Shown here one piece after another: positions 58,834 to 64,000 of a stretch of DNA of 64,000 bases (position 1 is the first letter of the stretch; each line of letters opens with the position of its first letter). The notes under the pieces were generated by a model. That model was not told the DNA's origin, did no database searches, and worked only from the letters and a program-made list of their open reading frames with translations. Source of the DNA: Gloeophyllum trabeum ATCC 11539 (lineage: Eukaryota; Basidiomycota; Agaricomycetes; Gloeophyllales; Gloeophyllaceae). The DNA is taken from assembly GCF_000344685.1 (NCBI RefSeq), contig NW_006920420.1:264578-328577 (forward strand), given 5' to 3'. A program made the position numbers and the translations under genes.

Positions 58834-61800
58834 ATGGCCTCGTCCAACGGCGAGGAAGCTTTTGTTCTGTATCTTGTTGCACTCCTTTCCCTCTACGAGT
58901 CCGCTCCCTCATCGACGCCGCCGCCCGTCTACAACGGCCCCAATGGCTGGTACTACGAATCGATCGTCCGCTCGATAAAGAGCATCGCGCGGCGCATGTA
59001 CACCGCCGAAGAGGAGCTCCGAGCGATCAAGGAGAGCGAGCAGTACAGCGGGAATGGGCCCGAGGCGAAGAAAAGACGCAGTGTAGGCGATACTCCCGCT
59101 TCTTTCCCCTTTGTTCAGAATGAGACCGCTTCAAAGAAGTCCAATGCTTCACAGAATGGTACCCACCCGCCTAACAACGCTACTGCCGTCGCCGCTGCCC
59201 AAACGAAACCAGCGAACGGGACTTATCCGTTCCCCAACGCCGTCGCCGCCAGCGCCAACGCTGCACCCTCCGTCCCCGACCCGAACGCGCCCAGCTCGAT
59301 CGACCCGTACCACGCCAATGGCAGCTCCAACTACAGCGGGCGCTGGTCGCGCAGCTTCTCGAACCGCGCCGGCCGCCGCCCACCCTCGCCCATGGTGCTT
59401 TCCCTCGATAACATGGCCCAGAGCTCGCTCGACGCCGTCCGACTGTCCGGCGGCGAGATGCCGACGGACCGCCAGGAACCCGAGTACGACATCGCGACGC
59501 AGGTGTTCATGTGCCCGACGTGCGGTAAGACGATCACCGACGACGAGACGATGCGCCAGGTCCGCGAGGCATTTGGCTCCCCCACCGGTTCGCCCCTCGT
59601 CGTCCCACCTGGTCCTTTGGCTGCGGCTGCTTTCGAATCCGGAATGAGCGCCATCGAGGAGCTCAAGCTTCTCAAGGCACAGGTTCAGGACGTCGCCCGC
59701 GTTTGCAATGCCGTCGCCCAGGGTGATTTGTCGCAGAAGATCGAGGTTCACGTCCAAGGCGTCGTCATGGTTCAACTCAAGGAAGTCATCAACTCTATGG
59801 TAAGGTCTCCGATTATCTATCTGGGCAAATCCTAATCTACCTTAGGTCGACCGTTTGGGTCAATTTGCAGAGGAGGTCACTCGGGTCAGTTTGGAAGTCG
59901 GTACTGAAGGGTGAGTAAGTCGATACCATTGGTCCTCTCAGCTAACGCCATCGCAGCAAATTGGGCGGTCAAGCGGTCGTTGTTGGTGTCGAAGGCACAT
60001 GGAAAGAGCTCACCGGCGTTGTCAATAAATTGGCCGCGAACTTGACCAATCAGGTCCGGAGCATCGCGCAGGTCACCAAAGCTGTCGCACACGGAGACTT
60101 GTCCAAATTCATCGAGGTCGATGCGGAAGGCGAGATCCTGGACTTGAAGAACACGGTCAATGGAATGGTTATACGATTACGGACACTAGCGGCGGAGGTT
60201 ACGAGGGTCACCCTGGAGGTTGGTTCTCAAGGTAATTTGGGTGGTCAGGCACACGTCCCAGATGTCGAAGGGGTATGGCTAGAGTTGACTCGGAACGTGA
60301 GTGTGGCGCTGTATCTATTGACGTGTTCCTGGGACTTATCGAGGATCTCAGGTCAATCGGATGTGTGCAAGTTTGACGGATCAAGTGCGAACCATTGCTC
60401 ACGTCACTACCGCTGTGGCGAAGGGCGACTTGACGCAGAAGATCGAGATCCAAGTCGAAGGCGAAATGTTAACCTTGAAGGAAACAGTTAACTCCATGGT
60501 GGACCAACTCAGTGCATTCGCTTCCGAAGTCACACGTGTCGCGTTGGAAGTCGGTACACAAGGTATCCTCGGCGGCCAGGCGCGCGTAGAGGGTGTGCAG
60601 GGTACATGGGCTGACTTGACTCGGAACGTCAATGTGAGTGTGTAATGCGATCGGTGGTTGTCTCGATGCTGATAAACTTCTTCTTCGGTACTCAGAAAAT
60701 GGCGAGCAATTTGACGGATCAAGTGCGATCGATCTCGGAGGTCACGAAGGCTGTCGCTCAGGGAGACTTGACGAAGCTCGTCCGGGTTGATGTTCAGGGC
60801 GAGATGCTGGAGTTGAAGGTTACTGTAAATTCCATGGTGCACCAGCTGTCGACTCTGGCTAGCGAAGTCACGCGTGTGTCCTTGGAAGTCGGTACAGAGG
60901 GTATCTTGGGTGGTCAGGCTGTTGTACCTGATGTCCAGGGCATGTGGAAGGTGAGTCTCCTCAAGGGTGCAGCGCCGATAGTGTAACTGAGGGTATTCCA
61001 GGTGTTGGCGGACAATGTGAACCTTATGGCCATGAACTTGACGACCCAAGTGCGCTCGATTGCCGAAGTGACGAAGGCGGTGGCAAGCGGAGACTTGACG
61101 AAGAAGATTCAGGTCGACGTGCGCGGCGAGATCCTCGAGTTGAAGGAGACCGTGAACGGCATGACGGAGAGTTTGAGCGTCTTCGCCGATGAGGTCACAA
61201 GAGTAGCTCGAGAGGTCGGAACTGAGGGTAAATTGGGTGGTCAAGCCAGAGTCGCCAATGTCGGCGGTACTTGGAAGGTAATGGTCCAAGAGTATTGACC
61301 TCCGTAGAAAATCATTATTAACACCACATCATAGGACTTGACCGACAATGTCAACGTCATGGCTGCTAACGTGGGTTCCTCTTTCACCTGTCATACCGGG
61401 AGGTAAGACTGAACCATTTCACAGTTGACCCTACAAGTGCGAACCATCGCTGTTGCAACGACCGCTGTCGCTCGCGGTGACTTGACGCGGAAGATCGAGG
61501 GTGTGTCAGTCTCCGGCGAGATGTTACAGCTCGTGAACACCATCAACGACATGATTGACCAATTGGCTATCTTCGCCAAGGAAGTCAAGAAGGTCGCGCG
61601 GGAAGTTGGAACCGAAGGGAAGTTAGGTGTCCAGGCTGAAGTCGGGAACGTGCAAGGTATATGGCAGGAAATCACGTAAGTATATAGTGCCCCCAATAGT
61701 GCAGAACAGGTTCTGAACTTCGTATTTGACAGGATGGCAGTCAATACCATGGCTGGCAACTTGACAACCCAAGTGCGAGGTTTCGCGCAGATATCCGCAG

Positions 61801-63997
61801 CGGCTATGGACGGCGACTTCACTCGATTCATTACTGTCGAAGCCAGCGGTGAAATGGACTCGTTGAAAACCCAGATCAATCAGATGGTGTTTAATTTGCG
61901 AGACAGTATCCAGAAGAACACTGCTGCAAGGGAAGCCGCTGAATTGGCGAATCGCAGTAAATCGGAGTTCTTGGCGAATATGTCGCACGAGATCAGGTAA
62001 GGTAGTTGACATGCTTCAGAGGCCGTTAGCTTACGGCCGTCAACTCAGAACGCCCATGAACGGCATCATTGGTATGACGGAGTTGACCCTTGATAGCGAC
62101 CTGAATCGGTCCCAGCGGGAGAGCTTGCTACTAGTCCACAGTCTGGCTCGGTCCCTACTACTGATCATCGATGACATCCTGGATATTTCGAAGAGTAAGG
62201 GGCACCCCTCTTCCGCTCACGTACAGTCCGCTAATAATGTTGCAGTTGAGGCTGGTCGAATGACCATGGAAGCCGTGTCCTACTCCTTGCGGCAGACTGT
62301 GTTCGGTATCTTGAAGACTCTGGTTGTCCGCGCTTCCCAGAACAACTTGGATCTGACGTACGATGTGGACCCTGACATACCGGATCAACTCATTGGTGAC
62401 TCCCTCCGTCTACGGCAAGTTATCACGAACTTGGTCGGTAACGCGATCAAGTTTACGCCGTCGAAGGTCACCAAGAAGGGACACGTTGGTTTGAGCTGTA
62501 GGCTTCTGGCCTTGGATGATCAGAGTGTTACTCTCGAGTTCTGCGTCACCGACACGGGAATAGGCATAGCCAAGGATAAGCTCAACCTCATCTTTGATAC
62601 CTTCTGTCAAGCCGACGGGTCGACGACTAGGGTGAGTAGCCTGGCTTCGGAGTACAATCTTCTATCTAATAGTTTATTAAGGAATATGGTGGTACCGGCT
62701 TGGGTCTATCAATTTCTAAACGTCTCGTCAACCTAATGCAGGGTAATATGTGGGTTGAAAGCGAGGTCGGCAAAGGCAGCAAGTTCTTCTTCACTATTAC
62801 TTCCCAAATCAGCCACGTGTCGATGGAGACGATACTTCAAAGAATGGCGCCGTTCTCCAAGCGCACCATCTTGTTCGTCGACACCCTTCACGATCGTACC
62901 GGAGTCATCGATCGCATCCAAGAAGTGGGCCTACGTCCCTTCGTCGTCCACGACGCCTCGCAAGTTTCCGACAAGGACCGTTGTCCACATATTGACACCA
63001 TCGTCGTGGACTCTTTGAACGTCGTATGTATATTCTGGCTGTGGCCAAAGTCCTTTTCATTGATCGTATTTCACAGACGGAAGTAATCCGTGAATACGAG
63101 CATCTGCGATACATCCCGATTGTTCTGATCTTGCCAGTACGTGGTTCGCCTACGCCTCACAAGCATCGCCTAATGGCTATGTCTCTATATTCGAAGTCAA
63201 TGCCCCGACTGAACCGTGAGTGACTTGACCAGTAAACTGTATCGAGCACGCGTCTTACCGTCGCACTTCTAGTCAAATGGTGTCTCGATAACAGCATCAG
63301 TTCGCATGCTACCACGCCCGTCTCTGCCCAAGATCTGGCTTCGGCGTTAATCTCAGCACTAGAGTCTTCGACTGTCAGTCCCGTTGCCGCACCTAATGAC
63401 ATCGTCTTCGACATCCTGTTGGCCGAGGATAACTTGGTCAACCAGAAGCTGGCGGTGAAGATACTGGAGAAGTACGGGCATACCGTCGAAATTGCTGAGA
63501 ATGGGTCATTGGCAGTGGACGCATTCAAAGAGCGCGTGCAGCAGAACAGACCGTTCGACATCATCTTGGTACGATGATTCACATTTATGTTATTCCATTA
63601 CTAACGACTCCCCGCTATGTAGATGGACGTATCCATGCCCTTCATGGGTGGTATGGAAGCCACCGAATTAATCCGAGCGTATGAAATGCACAATGGATTA
63701 CCTCGGACACCGATTATTGCACTCACCGCGCATGCAAGTGAGTAACTTACACCCTGTGGGACAATATAGATGTCTAAGGATATTTCTCTAGTGATTGGTG
63801 ATCGAGAGCGATGTTTGCAGGCTGGCATGGACGACCATATCACCAGTAAGTGTAGCAACCAATACATCCGAATCTCTTGCTGACATCGCGCAGAACCACT
63901 ACGACGCGGCGATCTGCTGAATGCCATTAACAAACTCGCGGGAGAGAGAGCGGCGCTCAGACACCGCATGATGCACAGGCCGTCCATTACACCCTGA
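58834..63997 (+). CDS. NIK1: NIK1-type group III hybrid histidine kinase
   Basis: Eighteen exons join in frame to 1418 residues: 58834-59799, 59846-59910, 59957-60296, 60352-60633, 60696-60950, 61002-61277, 61335-61370, 61425-61675, 61733-61996, 62049-62194, 62246-62631, 62682-63023, 63077-63136, 63197-63215, 63273-63568, 63623-63737, 63792-63845 and 63894-63997. After an N-terminal variable region come seven HAMP units, each marked by a GDL/GDF motif (AQGDLSQKI to MDGDFTRFI). The kinase core has the H-box [16 protein letters not shown]-box [13 protein letters not shown]1 [10 protein letters not shown] and G2 [11 protein letters not shown]. The receiver has [12 protein letters not shown], the phospho-acceptor aspartate in [12 protein letters not shown], and KPL. 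No membrane segment is present. This kinase controls the Hog1 osmotic pathway through a phosphotransfer protein and is the target through which phenylpyrrole and dicarboximide fungicides act. Confidence 0.95.
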
Positions 63998-64000
63998 CGA

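Noticed and set aside
59149..59775. 208-codon minus-strand frame
   Set aside because: It lies opposite the first exon of NIK1 in GC-rich sequence and is a shadow frame.
1..64000. CRISPR array, operon, ribosome binding sites
   Set aside because: The sequence is eukaryotic with spliceosomal introns; no array of regular repeats and spacers exists.

Overview
This is nuclear DNA of a basidiomycete fungus, most likely an Agaricomycete (mushroom or wood/litter decayer). The coding regions are cut by many 45-65 nt introns with mostly GT..AG ends. The gene set is typical of Agaricomycetes: an F-box/leucine-rich protein, a group III hybrid histidine kinase, a TOPORS-type RING protein, a homeodomain factor and a CE1 acetyl xylan esterase. 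No bacterial, viral, organellar, rRNA or convincing tRNA sequence was seen.

Layout: F-box protein (1075-2706,+); empty 4.75 kb; small ankyrin protein (7457-8066,+); MON2 (8209-14430,-); TOPORS-like RING E3 (14805-17330,+); homeodomain factor (17896-19682,-); bromodomain protein (22341-24964,+); fusion of a PARP domain to a UBE2Q-type ubiquitin-conjugating domain (25292-30016,-); empty 4.2 kb with coding-like scraps; PRM10-type membrane protein (34240-37933,+); short phospholipase D (38234-42115,-); MATE exporter (42673-44842,-); secreted agmatinase-family ureohydrolase (45316-47078,+); amino-acid/choline-type permease (48733-50894,-); truncated esterase copy (52742-53220,+); acetyl xylan esterase (54408-55437,+); NIK1 osmosensor kinase (58834-63997,+), whose stop codon lies three bases from the window edge.

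The genes are mostly housekeeping and do not form one obvious pathway. MON2 and phospholipase D both belong to Golgi/endosome membrane traffic. TOPORS-like E3 and the PARP-UBC fusion are both ubiquitin-system proteins. The stretch from 42.6 to 51 kb groups a MATE exporter, a secreted agmatinase and an amino-acid permease; it may be a small nitrogen/polyamine neighbourhood, but this is only inference from proximity.

The most noteworthy items are the PARP-UBE2Q fusion with a predicted H-Y-Y catalytic triad; a dead tandem copy of the esterase promoter plus first exon; two GC-AG introns required to keep conserved frames; a 12-nt micro-exon inside the homeodomain; and an ankyrin gene with an in-frame, presequence-like N-terminal extension. 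Exon joints were read by eye from splice motifs and family conservation, so individual borders may be off by a few bases.
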